A stretch of 36,496 bases of DNA from the NCBI GenBank assembly GCA_016765685.1, contig JAESPR010000123.1:1-36496 (forward strand), written 5' to 3'. How positions within the stretch are numbered: the first letter of the stretch is position 1; each line of letters starts with the position of its first letter. Below the pieces are notes generated by a model. That model had not been told where the DNA came from, ran no database searches, and saw nothing but the letters and a program-made list of their open reading frames with translations. Source of the stretch: Colwellia sp. GTDB lineage: Bacteria; Pseudomonadota; Gammaproteobacteria; Enterobacterales; Alteromonadaceae. Positions 15,768 to 24,377 of the stretch are shown here, in pieces. The position numbers and the translations under genes were made by a program.

Positions 15768-17003
15768 TTAATGATCGTGTGATGCGCCAGACTTTTCTAC
15801 ATCGGCTTTGAGGATATAACTATTCTCGGTTACGTATTCAGTGCCAATAGAAATCCCTCCTAGCACTTCAATTTCATTGCCTACTATTCGGCCTAGTTCA
15901 AGCATTCTAACTTCATATTCATTGCCTACCTTGGCATAAACCACGGTAAAATCCCGAAAGCTTTGCAGGGCTTCTCGCTTAACCGCCATAGCTACATCGT
16001 ATGTGCCAATTTCAATATCTGCACTGACGAAATAGCCTTCAGATAATAATTCATCGGTATTATCTACTAAGACACGAAATAGCTTTGCTTGATCATCCCT
16101 AACTTTTAACACTCGGCTCTCAATTTTACTTATTTGCTTTTTTTCAATACCGTTAATGCTAAGTGTTGTTTTTGCACCAATATTTACTTTAGATAAATCC
16201 ATTGGGAAAACAGCAAGCTCGGCAATTAAAATCTCATTATTAGTGACGGCAAGTAATACCCTGCCTTTAGATTGCTCTCCTGAGTTAACATTAAGCGCGG
16301 TAACCACACCATTTTTAGGTGAAAAGAGTTGATACGATTGTAAGTTTTCATTACTTTCAATAGTAACGAGTAGTTGATTTTTCTTAACCGTGTCGCCAAA
16401 GTTAATATGGACTTTTTTTACCAAACCATCGAAGCGTGCATAAATATGGCTGGTTGCATTGCTAGGTAAAACTAGCTTGCCATACACTTTTAACGTTTCA
16501 TGAAACGTTGATGGCCCAACAATTTCAGTGGCAATTTCCATAGCCTGTGCAATTTTATCATCGATACGGGTACGCCCTTCAATATTGTCATATTGCCAAC
16601 TATACGTTTTGCCTTGATATTTAGCGGTAAGGGAAACGATAAATGAGTGTGGTTCATAGATAACCACATCTCCTCGAAGGTATTCGCCCTCTTGGTAAAA
16701 GTTTATATCATCTATACCATCACCTAATCGGGTAAGCTTTACATTAAGGTCAACCTTTGATGGATCAATCGCTTTGCCATCGGTTGTTGCCCAGACACGA
16801 AATTCAGGTGGAACACCCGTTTCGACAATAGCTAGTTCAATGGAAAAATCATCCTTTCGTAGCATGCGTCCACGATTTGGCCCTTTTTCTGGCTCGACCT
16901 CTTCAGCCTTTTGCTGCGAACCGGCATAGCTTGAGAAACTTACACTTAAGCTAACAAAGCAGAGTGTGCTCATTAGGGCTAATATTTGAAATGTTGGTCT
17001 CAT
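15768..17003 (-). CDS. czcB: CzcB-like periplasmic adaptor of RND metal pump
   Basis: I prefer the ATG at 17003 (411 residues), which puts signal sequence MRPTFQILALMSTLCFVSLS at the N-terminus. An upstream ATG at 17063 would add 20 polar residues and overlap the czcC stop. The mature protein has the CzcB N-terminal module (GPNRGRMLRKDDFSIELAIV, FRVWATTDGK), then a lipoyl/barrel-sandwich half-motif (IYARFDGLVKKVHINFGDTV, FSPKNGVVTALNVNSGEQ), a beta-barrel domain, and a C-terminal domain ending in GASHDH with histidines. It bridges the inner-membrane pump and the outer-membrane CzcC. It lies 24 bp upstream of czcA in the same operon. Confidence 0.9.
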   Translation of the reverse strand: MRPTFQILALMSTLCFVSLSVSFSSYAGSQQKAEEVEPEKGPNRGRMLRKDDFSIELAIVETGVPPEFRVWATTDGKAIDPSKVDLNVKLTRLGDGIDDINFYQEGEYLRGDVVIYEPHSFIVSLTAKYQGKTYSWQYDNIEGRTRIDDKIAQAMEIATEIVGPSTFHETLKVYGKLVLPSNATSHIYARFDGLVKKVHINFGDTVKKNQLLVTIESNENLQSYQLFSPKNGVVTALNVNSGEQSKGRVLLAVTNNEILIAELAVFPMDLSKVNIGAKTTLSINGIEKKQISKIESRVLKVRDDQAKLFRVLVDNTDELLSEGYFVSADIEIGTYDVAMAVKREALQSFRDFTVVYAKVGNEYEVRMLELGRIVGNEIEVLGGISIGTEYVTENSYILKADVEKSGASHDH

Positions 17004-17047
17004 GGTTATTTCTCGTTGCTTTCTTTGTTTAAAGGGAGTAGTAGTGG

Positions 17048-17073
17048 CATTATTGATGCTCATTATTGATGCT
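17048..17073. repeat. 13-bp perfect tandem duplication at the czcC stop
   Basis: CATTATTGATGCT is present twice without a gap (17048-17060, 17061-17073). On the coding strand it gives AGCATCAATAATG twice, covering the last codons and the TAA of czcC. It also creates the upstream ATG (17063) in the czcB frame. Confidence 0.9.
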
Positions 17074-18435
17074 AAAAAGGGACGAGCCGGTTAAACGCTC
17101 TATTTCAATGTTATTTAAGTGAGCATTTTGATAAGCATCTATCAAGTCTGATTGAGCATTTAATAGTGCTTGTTGAGTATTCATCCATTCGGTATAGCTA
17201 TATAGCCCAATGTTGAACGCTTTTTCTGCTTCTTCAAAAGCACGCTCTAGCACAGGAATGATTTTTACAGTGACTGCATCAATGACATGTAATGAATGTT
17301 TCATTTGTTCGATACGCACATATAATTGAGTGTTAAGCTTATGAACGAGAGCGAGTGATTCTGTTTCTAGTTGATTTTGAGAGGCACGTAAGGCGTTTAT
17401 TTTCCCTTGATTTTGATTCGATTCACCAAAAGGAATTGAAACTCCAGCGACTAAACCAAAGTCATCAGTTGTTTCATAACGGCGTAAGCCGGTTGAGAAT
17501 TGCCATAAGGGTTTAGTTTCAATACGTGCAAACTCAATTTTAGACTGCGCAATTCTTTGCTTGGTTGCATAGATGCTTAATAAAGGGCTTTGTTTAAGTT
17601 GAGTTAATAAAACATCAATGTTAGAAAGTTTAGGTAATGACAACAGTGAGCCGATAATTTTAGCTTTTTTATGCAGATTACTATTTGCATAGCCATGCTC
17701 TTGGTTATGCCACTGCGCTAATAACTGATACTTGCTGGCATCAATTTCATGCGTTAAATCGTCGGCTATAAGCGCTCGTGTAGCTACTTCTGCTTGTAAC
17801 TTTAGTTTATCTACTAAAGAAGATTTACCCGCTTTTACCCGTTTATTGACTGCGATTAAAGCGCTGTTTGCCTGTTTTAAGCTGAGGTTTGCTAATTTGA
17901 GTCTTTCTTGTTGAACTAATACTTGTATAAAATATCGTGCTGTTTGTGCGGCTAAATCTAATACTTTTATTTCACGCTCTAAAGCAAGTGTGTTTCCTTT
18001 TACTTTAGCAACACTCATTCTACTTTTTGCTAACTGTCCGTCTAACAGCCAAGAGAGTGATAAGGTAGATTGTGCACTTTTTAAACCGCTATGTTCACCT
18101 GTGCCTAGTGCATCTTCTATTAAAAATCCGATTGTTGGTCTACTCTGCACCCCAGCTTGTTGAACATAACCTCTATAAACATCAGCTTGATTAGTAAATG
18201 TTTTAAGGTCTGGATGTTTATTGATTGTTTGGGTTATTGCACTGCGTAAATCAATTGTTTGTAACGTACTTTCTTGAGCATTAATTTTTTGGGCATAACT
18301 GTCTTGGGTAAAAGTAGCCCCTGAGATAAAAGGGATGATAATCAATACAAAATGCTTGAATTTTAAATTACCATCGATAAAAAGCCAATTTGAGTTCGGT
18401 TTTATATTGATGAGTTTTTTTACATGAAATTTCAT
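17050..18435 (-). CDS. czcC: CzcC-like outer-membrane factor (TolC family)
   Basis: The product has 461 residues, including an N-terminal extension before the hydrophobic signal segment FKHFVLIIIPFISGATF. The mature protein begins near YAQKINAQES. It has the OEP/TolC double repeat: helical stretches around 60-240 and 280-455, with IDLRSAITQTINKHPDLKTF, RVKAGKSSLVDKLKLQAEVA, GVSIPFGESNQNQGKI and FNIGLYSYTEWMNTQQALLN. It should be the outer-membrane channel of the CzcCBA complex. The extended N-terminus suggests the true start may be a few codons downstream, but no better ATG is obvious. It is first of the three pump genes, 47 bp after the M56 gene. Confidence 0.88.
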   Translation of the reverse strand: MKFHVKKLINIKPNSNWLFIDGNLKFKHFVLIIIPFISGATFTQDSYAQKINAQESTLQTIDLRSAITQTINKHPDLKTFTNQADVYRGYVQQAGVQSRPTIGFLIEDALGTGEHSGLKSAQSTLSLSWLLDGQLAKSRMSVAKVKGNTLALEREIKVLDLAAQTARYFIQVLVQQERLKLANLSLKQANSALIAVNKRVKAGKSSLVDKLKLQAEVATRALIADDLTHEIDASKYQLLAQWHNQEHGYANSNLHKKAKIIGSLLSLPKLSNIDVLLTQLKQSPLLSIYATKQRIAQSKIEFARIETKPLWQFSTGLRRYETTDDFGLVAGVSIPFGESNQNQGKINALRASQNQLETESLALVHKLNTQLYVRIEQMKHSLHVIDAVTVKIIPVLERAFEEAEKAFNIGLYSYTEWMNTQQALLNAQSDLIDAYQNAHLNNIEIERLTGSSLFSINNEHQ

Positions 18436-18482
18436 AGTTATTACCTAGAATAAATACCTTAAAGAAAATGTTTTTTATTACT

Positions 18483-19490
18483 TTAATGACTGAATAGTAT
18501 TTCAATAGTGTGATGAATACTGTCTACCGATGTTATGGATACTAACGTTAAGATAAATGTTGTCACCAAAACAATTTTTTTAGGAAACACCTTAAACTGT
18601 TTATCGCTGAGCAAATGCATCACTCGTTGTTCAAGTGACTGACGACAGAAGTGAACGAATAATTCATTGTTATGCGATTCATTTTTACAACGAGGGTGCA
18701 TAGCATAATTAGCGGCCAATTTAGTAAATTTAACCAGAGTACCCGCAACCTTATATAGCTGATGCTGGCGTGATTTCTTTTGATTTTCCACCAAGAAAGC
18801 ATCAGCGTCATGCTCCATAGAAAGTGACATTTTAGAGATCAGTAATTGTTTAATGTAGGTGAAAAAATAAACGGCTAAAAATGAAAAAAGCCATTTTTTT
18901 AAAGGATCTCTATGATGTAAATGTGCTAATTCATGCTGAATGATTATTTCAATGTCACCGACACTTAATTTCTCTATTAACCCTGTCGATATATAACAAG
19001 ATGGTTTAATTAACCCCGCAGTGAATGCTGTTGGGATAGGTGACTCTATCACGTAAACTTGTTTGTTATTTGTAATATCTAAAGTGCTTAAAGCACGTAA
19101 AAGTCTTATCTGATGGTGGTTTTTGTATAACACTATCATTTTCAACAGTACAATATAACAACTGAAAACGATGAAAGTTATCAGGCTAACACTATGCCAG
19201 CTTAAAAAATCAAAGCTGTTTTGGTGATGCCAATGAACCAGTTTCGTTAACCAAATGAATGATGAAGTCGATTGAAAAGGCATACAAAAGAAGAAGGTAA
19301 CACTCAATGCAACCAACCAAGGAGAAAGCACAAATAACCATAATAAGGATTTACGGCTAGATACGGTATAGTCTTGTAGTTTATTTTTAACAAGAAAAAA
19401 AACAACCGAAACCAATATGTTGGCAACAATAAAGGCTAATATAGCCATGTTAAGTAAATTAAAGGCTAATGCCCACGAGCCATAAATCAC
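18483..19490 (-). CDS. M56 (BlaR1/MecR1-like) membrane metalloprotease without beta-lactam sensor
   Basis: The product has 335 residues. About four transmembrane segments surround a cytosolic gluzincin-type domain with HELAH at 186-190 and a downstream EHDAD (226-230), as in M56 peptidases. BlaR1 and MecR1 are near 600 residues because of a C-terminal penicillin-binding sensor. This protein ends just after its last helix (IVLVTTFILTLVSITSVDSI), so it cannot sense beta-lactams. The ATG overlaps the upstream blaI-like stop by 4 nt (ATGA). By analogy it would cleave or inactivate the BlaI-like repressor on a signal, here probably the exported metal or envelope stress. That signal is inferred from the downstream Czc genes. 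Confidence 0.88.
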   Translation of the reverse strand: MIYGSWALAFNLLNMAILAFIVANILVSVVFFLVKNKLQDYTVSSRKSLLWLFVLSPWLVALSVTFFFCMPFQSTSSFIWLTKLVHWHHQNSFDFLSWHSVSLITFIVFSCYIVLLKMIVLYKNHHQIRLLRALSTLDITNNKQVYVIESPIPTAFTAGLIKPSCYISTGLIEKLSVGDIEIIIQHELAHLHHRDPLKKWLFSFLAVYFFTYIKQLLISKMSLSMEHDADAFLVENQKKSRQHQLYKVAGTLVKFTKLAANYAMHPRCKNESHNNELFVHFCRQSLEQRVMHLLSDKQFKVFPKKIVLVTTFILTLVSITSVDSIHHTIEILFSH

Positions 19491-19876
19491 GTTATTGACG
19501 CCTTCTGTAATTTTTGACGTTGTTGTTCAATCATAGCTTCTAATTTATCTAACTGTTGCTCGTTTAGATCAGATGAGAGAGAAGAAAAAGCCGCGATGAC
19601 GCTATTTTCACCGTCAGTAACAAAGTCATGAGTAACCTCTTTGATCAATTGACCAATTAACTCTTGTCGTGCAACCTTAGGATGGTATTGATAAGCGTGA
19701 CCATTCTTTAATCTACTTAACAGGCCTTTTTTAAATAGCCGTTCTAAAGTGCTTTGAATGGTATTAAGCGTGCCACCACGGCTTTTCTTAAAATAACTAT
19801 ATACCTGCTTCGCATCCGCAGGTTGATTTTTCCATAGGTATTCTAAAACTTGTTTTTCTAATTCACCGAGTAACAT
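19487..19876 (-). CDS. BlaI/MecI/CopY-family transcriptional repressor
   Basis: This 129-residue winged-helix repressor has LGELEKQVLEYLWKNQPADA, VYSYFKKSRGGTLNTIQSTL, ERLFKKGLLSRLKNGHAYQY and a C-terminal dimerisation helix bundle. It lacks the C-terminal Cys motif of copper-responsive CopY, so it fits the protease-controlled BlaI/MecI mode rather than direct metal sensing. It is first of the operon and coupled by a 4-nt overlap to the M56 protease. The operator should lie between 19877 and 20058; I do not see the canonical TACA/TGTA dyad there. The clearest dyad is at 19933-19963. Confidence 0.9.
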   Translation of the reverse strand: MLLGELEKQVLEYLWKNQPADAKQVYSYFKKSRGGTLNTIQSTLERLFKKGLLSRLKNGHAYQYHPKVARQELIGQLIKEVTHDFVTDGENSVIAAFSSLSSDLNEQQLDKLEAMIEQQRQKLQKASIT

Positions 19877-19932
19877 AGACTTATTAACATCATTTTTTAA
19901 TGGGATGGCTTTTTATGGGCTGATCATGTCAC

Positions 19933-19963
19933 ATTAAAAACCGATAGGCAATCGGTTTTTAAT
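19933..19963. terminator. 13-bp inverted repeat between tdk and the blaI-like gene
   Basis: ATTAAAAACCGAT (19933-19945) and ATCGGTTTTTAAT (19951-19963) form a perfect stem with a 5-nt loop. It lies downstream of tdk with A/T tracts in the stem, as in a rho-independent terminator. It is also 57-87 bp upstream of the blaI-like ATG, so it could instead be the repressor's operator. Confidence 0.6.
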
Positions 19964-20058
19964 CGTTAAGACGTAAAGCATGACCTTGGTAAGTGCTAGT
20001 GAGCAATTGTCTTCTTTAAATGAGTTGTTATAGAGGGCGAAAAATAAATGAAATGAAA

Positions 20059-20640
20059 TTACTGTAATGGCACGTATTCTTTAAAATGGCTTCTACATAA
20101 GGCTTGGTAGCGTTCGTTACCGCCAACTTCTACTTGCTCGCCACCGGTTGCGGCTTTACCGTTACTCGTTAAACGAATAACAAAATTGGCCTTGCGTCCA
20201 CAATGACAAATAGTTTTTAATTCAACCAGTTTATCAGCCCAAGCGAGTAGGGCGGCACTACCGGAAAAAGTTTGCCCTAAAAAGTCGGTACGAATACCGT
20301 AGGCTAATACCGGAATATGTAAATTATCAACAATATCTGTTAATTGTTTCACTTGTGCGGTTGATAAAAACTGCGCTTCATCAATTAACACACAGGCAAT
20401 TTTTTCATCCCTTTGCATTGTGGTAACTTCTACTAGCAAATCTGTTTTTTGAGTGAACAACTGCGCATCGGCATTAATACCTAAACGAGAGGAAACCTTG
20501 CCTTTTTCATACCTGTCATCAATTTGTGCGGTATAAAGCACTGTTCGTAAACCACACTCATTATAGTTATAAGACGACTGTAATAAGTGCGTAGACTTGC
20601 CAGCATTCATTGATGAATAGTAAAAATAGAGTTGTGCCAT
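20059..20640 (-). CDS. tdk: Thymidine kinase
   Basis: The 193-residue type II thymidine kinase makes dTMP from thymidine and ATP in the cytosol. The P-loop SSMNAGKST is at 9-17, the Walker B/DEAQF segment [10 protein letters not shown] is near 85-94, the substrate lasso is around [20 protein letters not shown], and the structural zinc cysteines are ICHC and LCRSHF. It is the 3'-most gene of the minus-strand nucleoside locus, 92 bp after the aldehyde dehydrogenase, and may have its own promoter in that gap. Confidence 0.96.
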   Translation of the reverse strand: MAQLYFYYSSMNAGKSTHLLQSSYNYNECGLRTVLYTAQIDDRYEKGKVSSRLGINADAQLFTQKTDLLVEVTTMQRDEKIACVLIDEAQFLSTAQVKQLTDIVDNLHIPVLAYGIRTDFLGQTFSGSAALLAWADKLVELKTICHCGRKANFVIRLTSNGKAATGGEQVEVGGNERYQALCRSHFKEYVPLQ

Positions 20641-20694
20641 GGTGTTTTATTCGTCTTACTTTTTTTAGTGTAATTATTGTTTTAGGGGGGATGT

Positions 20695-20718
20695 TGGCCG
20701 CAGTTTACACTACGGCCA
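20695..20718. terminator. Small GC stem between ALDH gene and tdk
   Basis: TGGCCG (20695-20700) pairs with CGGCCA (20713-20718) across a 12-nt loop, downstream of the aldehyde dehydrogenase gene. No T-tract follows on the minus strand, so termination, if any, is weak; it could instead be an operator for tdk. Confidence 0.3.
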
Positions 20719-20732
20719 GTGCAATTGAAAAA

Positions 20733-23123
20733 TTAAGCTCCGTAAGGTACCCAAACATTTTTAATTTCTACCGCTTTACGGAGAAATAAATCAGACTCAA
20801 TTTGAGAACTGTCATACCAATCATAAATTTTGCCGTGATTTACCCAAGTGCGTTTCATAGTAGCGGCAGCTTCAAATTCAACAAGTTTAGAACCCGCTTC
20901 ATTGCCCCAATACCAAAAGCCATCAATATCGTAATGTTTAGCTAAGGTATCGGTAAGCTCATCACGATCGCCGGTAATAATATTGATGACACCACCGGGT
21001 AAATCTGAAGTATTGAGAATTTGATAAAAGTCTGTCGCCAGTAAAGCAGTTTCACTTGCAGGGACAAAAATAACTCGGTTGCCCATGGCAATAGCCGGCA
21101 TTATCGTTGAGATCATCCCCAATAAACCTGCTTCTTCAGGAGCCACAATGGCAATATTTCCGACAGCTTCCTTCATCGCTAGGGTAACGATACGTCCAGG
21201 GGGGGTATGTATTTTCCCTTCATACTTATCCGCCCAAGCGGCACTGGTAAATATACGACGAATCGATAATTCAACTTCGTTAACTGCGTCGCTAGTAGAT
21301 TTACCGGTAAGTTGCGAAATACGTTTAGCAAATTCGTCGCTTCTAGCACTGAGGTTTTCAGCAATAAAATAAAGCACTTGTGCTCTATTGTGACCAGAAG
21401 CGCTAGACCAAGCACTGGCTTTATTCGCCGCTTCTACCGCATTACGAATATCTTTTCGACTGCCTTGAGGTAGTTCAGCGATGTGTTGACCGTTATAATC
21501 AACAACAGCAATACTATAACCACTATCTGGGCGTACTTGCTTGCCACCAATATAAAGCTTGGCGGTTTTATCGATATTTATCTCATCTTGAGCTGTTGCT
21601 TTGTTGTTTGTTTTTTGTGGTTTAGCTTTTGTAGCTATTTTCGATGTTAATTTTGCTTGCCAACTTTCTTGAATATATTCAAACAAGCCTTCTTTGCCAC
21701 CTTCACGACCAAAACCTGACTCTTTATAACCACCAAAACCGACACTGGCATCAAAAATATTTGTACTGTTAATCCACACTACACCGGCTTTAATTTTCGG
21801 TGCAACATCAAGGGCCAAGTTTATATTCTCCGACCAAACACTTGCCGCTAAACCATAACGACTGTTGTTAGCAATTTGAACCGCTTCATTTGGCGTTCTA
21901 AAGGTCATTGCAACTAACACTGGGCCGAAAATTTCTTGTTGAGCAACGGTTGAAGCAGGTTCAACATTGGTTAATAGGGTAGGTGGGTAAAAACAACCAT
22001 TAGTGGGTATTTTACTGTTACTTTGATGTAAGGTAGCGCCTTCTTCAACTCCCAGTTCAACCATGGCTTTTATAATTTTGGCTTGACTTGGGTCGATTAT
22101 TGCGCCCATATCAATCGATTTATCCAAAGAGTTACCTATGACTAACTTATTTAGCCTAGCGACCAACTTGTTGGTTAATTTTTTAGCGATAGACTCTTGC
22201 ATCAATAAACGAGAGCCCGCACAGCATACTTGCCCTTGATTAAACCATATGGCATCAACTACACCTTCAACCACACTGTCTAAATCGGCATCTTCAAAAA
22301 CGATAAAAGCGGACTTTCCACCGAGTTCAAGTGATATTTTTTTACCACTTCCGGCTGTCGCTTGGCGAATTAAACGGCCTACCGCTGTAGAGCCGGTAAA
22401 AGCGATTTTAGCTATATCTTTATGCTCTACAATAGCTTGACCAGCAATACCATCACCTAAAATAAGGTTGAACACCCCTTTAGGGAGTTTTATTTCATCG
22501 CAAATTTGTGCAAAAAGCACTGCGGTTGCTGGAGTAAACTCAGCCGGTTTTAAAATAACGGTATTGCCCATGGCTAGTGCAGGTGCTACTTTCCACGCGA
22601 GCATGAGCAAAGGGAAATTCCAAGGAATAATTTGTCCAACCACGCCTAATGCTTGATAATTTGGCAGTTCATTGTCCATTAGCTGTGCCCAGCCTGCATG
22701 GTGATAGAAATGACGCGCTACTAGCGGGATATCAATGTCTCGTGATTCTCTAATTGGCTTGCCATTATCTAAAGACTCTAGTACGGCAAATAAACGGCTG
22801 TGCTTTTGTAACTGCCGAGCCAGAGCATATAAATATTTGGCACGACCATGACCACCCAATTTTTGCCAAGCATTATTAGCCTTTTTTGCTGCGCTCACAG
22901 CTAAATCAACATCTTTGTCATTACCTTGGGCAACATCGGCTAATTTGTCGTTTGTTGCTGGGTTAGTACTGGCAAAATATTGTTTGTTAGCGGGGGTTTG
23001 CCATTGACCATTGATGTAATGATTTAATTGATTATTTTTTGCGGCTAACCATTGTTGTGCTGCATCGCTATTTTCTGAGGAGGGACCATATTCCATTGTA
23101 GTAAAAATCTCTTTAACTGACAT
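20733..23123 (-). CDS. ALDH16-type two-domain aldehyde dehydrogenase
   Basis: The 796-residue protein has two aldehyde dehydrogenase domains. The first (about 30-490) is complete: PWNF with Asn169, GSTAVG for NAD(P) binding, LELGGK with general base Glu266, catalytic Cys300 in NQGQVCCAGSR, and EIFGPV. The second (about 515-796) keeps ALDH-like segments (LYIGGKQVRPDSGYSIAVVD, LPGGVINIITGDRDEL) but lacks the catalytic Cys, Glu and Asn, so it is a structural pseudodomain. This layout is that of the ALDH16 family. Placed after deoC, it probably oxidises the acetaldehyde released by deoxyribose-phosphate aldolase. The substrate is inferred from context. The linker at about 490-515 is Lys/Ala/Thr-rich. 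Confidence 0.92.
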   Translation of the reverse strand: MSVKEIFTTMEYGPSSENSDAAQQWLAAKNNQLNHYINGQWQTPANKQYFASTNPATNDKLADVAQGNDKDVDLAVSAAKKANNAWQKLGGHGRAKYLYALARQLQKHSRLFAVLESLDNGKPIRESRDIDIPLVARHFYHHAGWAQLMDNELPNYQALGVVGQIIPWNFPLLMLAWKVAPALAMGNTVILKPAEFTPATAVLFAQICDEIKLPKGVFNLILGDGIAGQAIVEHKDIAKIAFTGSTAVGRLIRQATAGSGKKISLELGGKSAFIVFEDADLDSVVEGVVDAIWFNQGQVCCAGSRLLMQESIAKKLTNKLVARLNKLVIGNSLDKSIDMGAIIDPSQAKIIKAMVELGVEEGATLHQSNSKIPTNGCFYPPTLLTNVEPASTVAQQEIFGPVLVAMTFRTPNEAVQIANNSRYGLAASVWSENINLALDVAPKIKAGVVWINSTNIFDASVGFGGYKESGFGREGGKEGLFEYIQESWQAKLTSKIATKAKPQKTNNKATAQDEINIDKTAKLYIGGKQVRPDSGYSIAVVDYNGQHIAELPQGSRKDIRNAVEAANKASAWSSASGHNRAQVLYFIAENLSARSDEFAKRISQLTGKSTSDAVNEVELSIRRIFTSAAWADKYEGKIHTPPGRIVTLAMKEAVGNIAIVAPEEAGLLGMISTIMPAIAMGNRVIFVPASETALLATDFYQILNTSDLPGGVINIITGDRDELTDTLAKHYDIDGFWYWGNEAGSKLVEFEAAATMKRTWVNHGKIYDWYDSSQIESDLFLRKAVEIKNVWVPYGA

Positions 23124-23179
23124 AATGAATTCTCTTTGTTTTATATTATTTGAAGTAGATACTTAATGAGAAAGTAACG

Positions 23180-24145
23180 CTAGCTCATTGCGTGTCGGTA
23201 ACTAGCTGAATAACTGCCAGTAACAAAGTGCTCTAATTGACGTTCAATATCGCCCAGTAAACTGCTTGCTCCAAATCTAAATAAGTGTGGGTCTAACCAC
23301 TTATTTCCTAATTCTTCTTTCATTAAAATCATATATTCTAGTGCTTGTTTAGCGGTTTGAATTCCGCCGGCGGGTTTATAGCCAATTGCAAAGCCGGTTA
23401 ATTCAAAATAAGCACGGATAGCACGTACCATGACCAAACTTACGGGCAGGGTAGCATTAACAGGCTCTTTACCGGTACTGGTTTTGATGAAATCAGCCCC
23501 CGCCATCATGCATACCCAGCTCGCTTTGGCGATATTGGTTAAGGTTGCTAGTTCACCGGTTGCTAAAATCGTTTTGATATGAGCCTCTTTGCAGGTTAAA
23601 CGATACGCTTTAACTTCATCATAAATACCTTGCCAGTCGCCGGTAAATACTTTTTCTCTACTAATAACAATATCAATTTCTGTTGCACCCGCTTTTACCG
23701 AGGCTTCAATTTCAGCTAGTTTTATCGACAAAGGCGATTGACCCGCTGGGAATCCTGTAGAAACAGCAGCAATAGGAATGTTGGTTTCTTTTAACGCATC
23801 AACTGCACTTGTGATCATGTTGTGATAGACACAAACGGCGCCAGTAGTAATGTTAAGCGAGCTTGCATCAAGTGCAATAAGTAATTCTTTGTTGATGGGG
23901 TTCTTCGCTTTTTGACAAAGTCGACGAACTTTTCCTGGCGTATCATCGCCAGCAAGCGTAGTTAAATCAATAAATGTTATGGCTTTGAGTAACCATGCCG
24001 CTTGATGCTGTTTTTTTACCGTACGACGTTTAACAATAGTAGACGCGCGACGTTCAACGGCACTACGGTTGATATTTATGCTTTGTATAAAGCCTAAATC
24101 TAAGGGTATTCCTGTATTACGTTTAAGGGTTTGTTTATTTAACAT
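23180..24145 (-). CDS. deoC: Deoxyribose-phosphate aldolase
   Basis: I use the ATG at 24145 (321 residues), with AGGTG about 6 nt upstream; the frame extends to 24181 without support. It cleaves 2-deoxyribose-5-phosphate to glyceraldehyde-3-phosphate and acetaldehyde. The Schiff-base lysine is in DFIKTSTGK (Lys221 from this start), the second active-site lysine in GYKPAGGIQT (Lys256), and the catalytic aspartate in GATEIDIVI (Asp158). It is longer than E. coli DeoC (259) because of an N-terminal extension of about 50 residues with basic RRASTIVKRRTVKKQHQ. As I recall, that resembles the longer DeoC type of animals and some bacteria. It lies 56 bp upstream of the ALDH gene. Confidence 0.95.
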   Translation of the reverse strand: MLNKQTLKRNTGIPLDLGFIQSININRSAVERRASTIVKRRTVKKQHQAAWLLKAITFIDLTTLAGDDTPGKVRRLCQKAKNPINKELLIALDASSLNITTGAVCVYHNMITSAVDALKETNIPIAAVSTGFPAGQSPLSIKLAEIEASVKAGATEIDIVISREKVFTGDWQGIYDEVKAYRLTCKEAHIKTILATGELATLTNIAKASWVCMMAGADFIKTSTGKEPVNATLPVSLVMVRAIRAYFELTGFAIGYKPAGGIQTAKQALEYMILMKEELGNKWLDPHLFRFGASSLLGDIERQLEHFVTGSYSASYRHAMS

Positions 24146-24267
24146 AAAACACCTAATTAAAATTAATGAATAAGAGGGCAAGCGGCGATTAGTAATAATC
24201 GTTTAACAATTGACCTTTAGTTATTGTTAGGCTTGCCTTATTTCTTGAACTGTCATTTAGTTACATG

Positions 24268-24314
24268 TTGGTTGACCAATTTTATTCACTTTAAATATTG
24301 ATGATTGATCAATT
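24268..24314. promoter_or_regulatory. Candidate operator dyads upstream of deoC
   Basis: TTGGT-TG-ACCAA (24268-24279), containing TTGGTCAA on the minus strand, and ATTGATCAAT (24304-24313) lie 120-170 bp upstream of the deoC ATG. A related TTGGTCA dyad occurs upstream of deoB (26459-26473), suggesting a shared nucleoside-responsive regulator. This comes from reading only three sites. Confidence 0.35.
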
Positions 24315-24332
24315 AAGAGAACAGTGTGTTAT

Positions 24333-24362
24333 CACGGTATTTAAGTCACGTAGCATACCGTG
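24333..24362. repeat. 8-bp stem-loop downstream of nupC
   Basis: CACGGTAT (24333-24340) and ATACCGTG (24355-24362) flank a 14-nt loop just after the nupC stop. No T-tract is present on either side. It may be an mRNA 3'-end or processing hairpin between nupC and deoC. Confidence 0.4.
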
Positions 24363-24377
24363 GCGATTATAAAGCAA

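Noticed and set aside
19640-19665. TTGATCAATTGACCAATT, resembling the nucleoside-locus operator
   Set aside because: It lies inside the blaI-like coding sequence and is explained by its codons; treated as coincidence.
18483-19876. Beta-lactam resistance regulatory pair
   Set aside because: The M56 protein lacks the penicillin-binding sensor domain and no beta-lactamase gene is nearby; the adjacent genes are a metal efflux pump.
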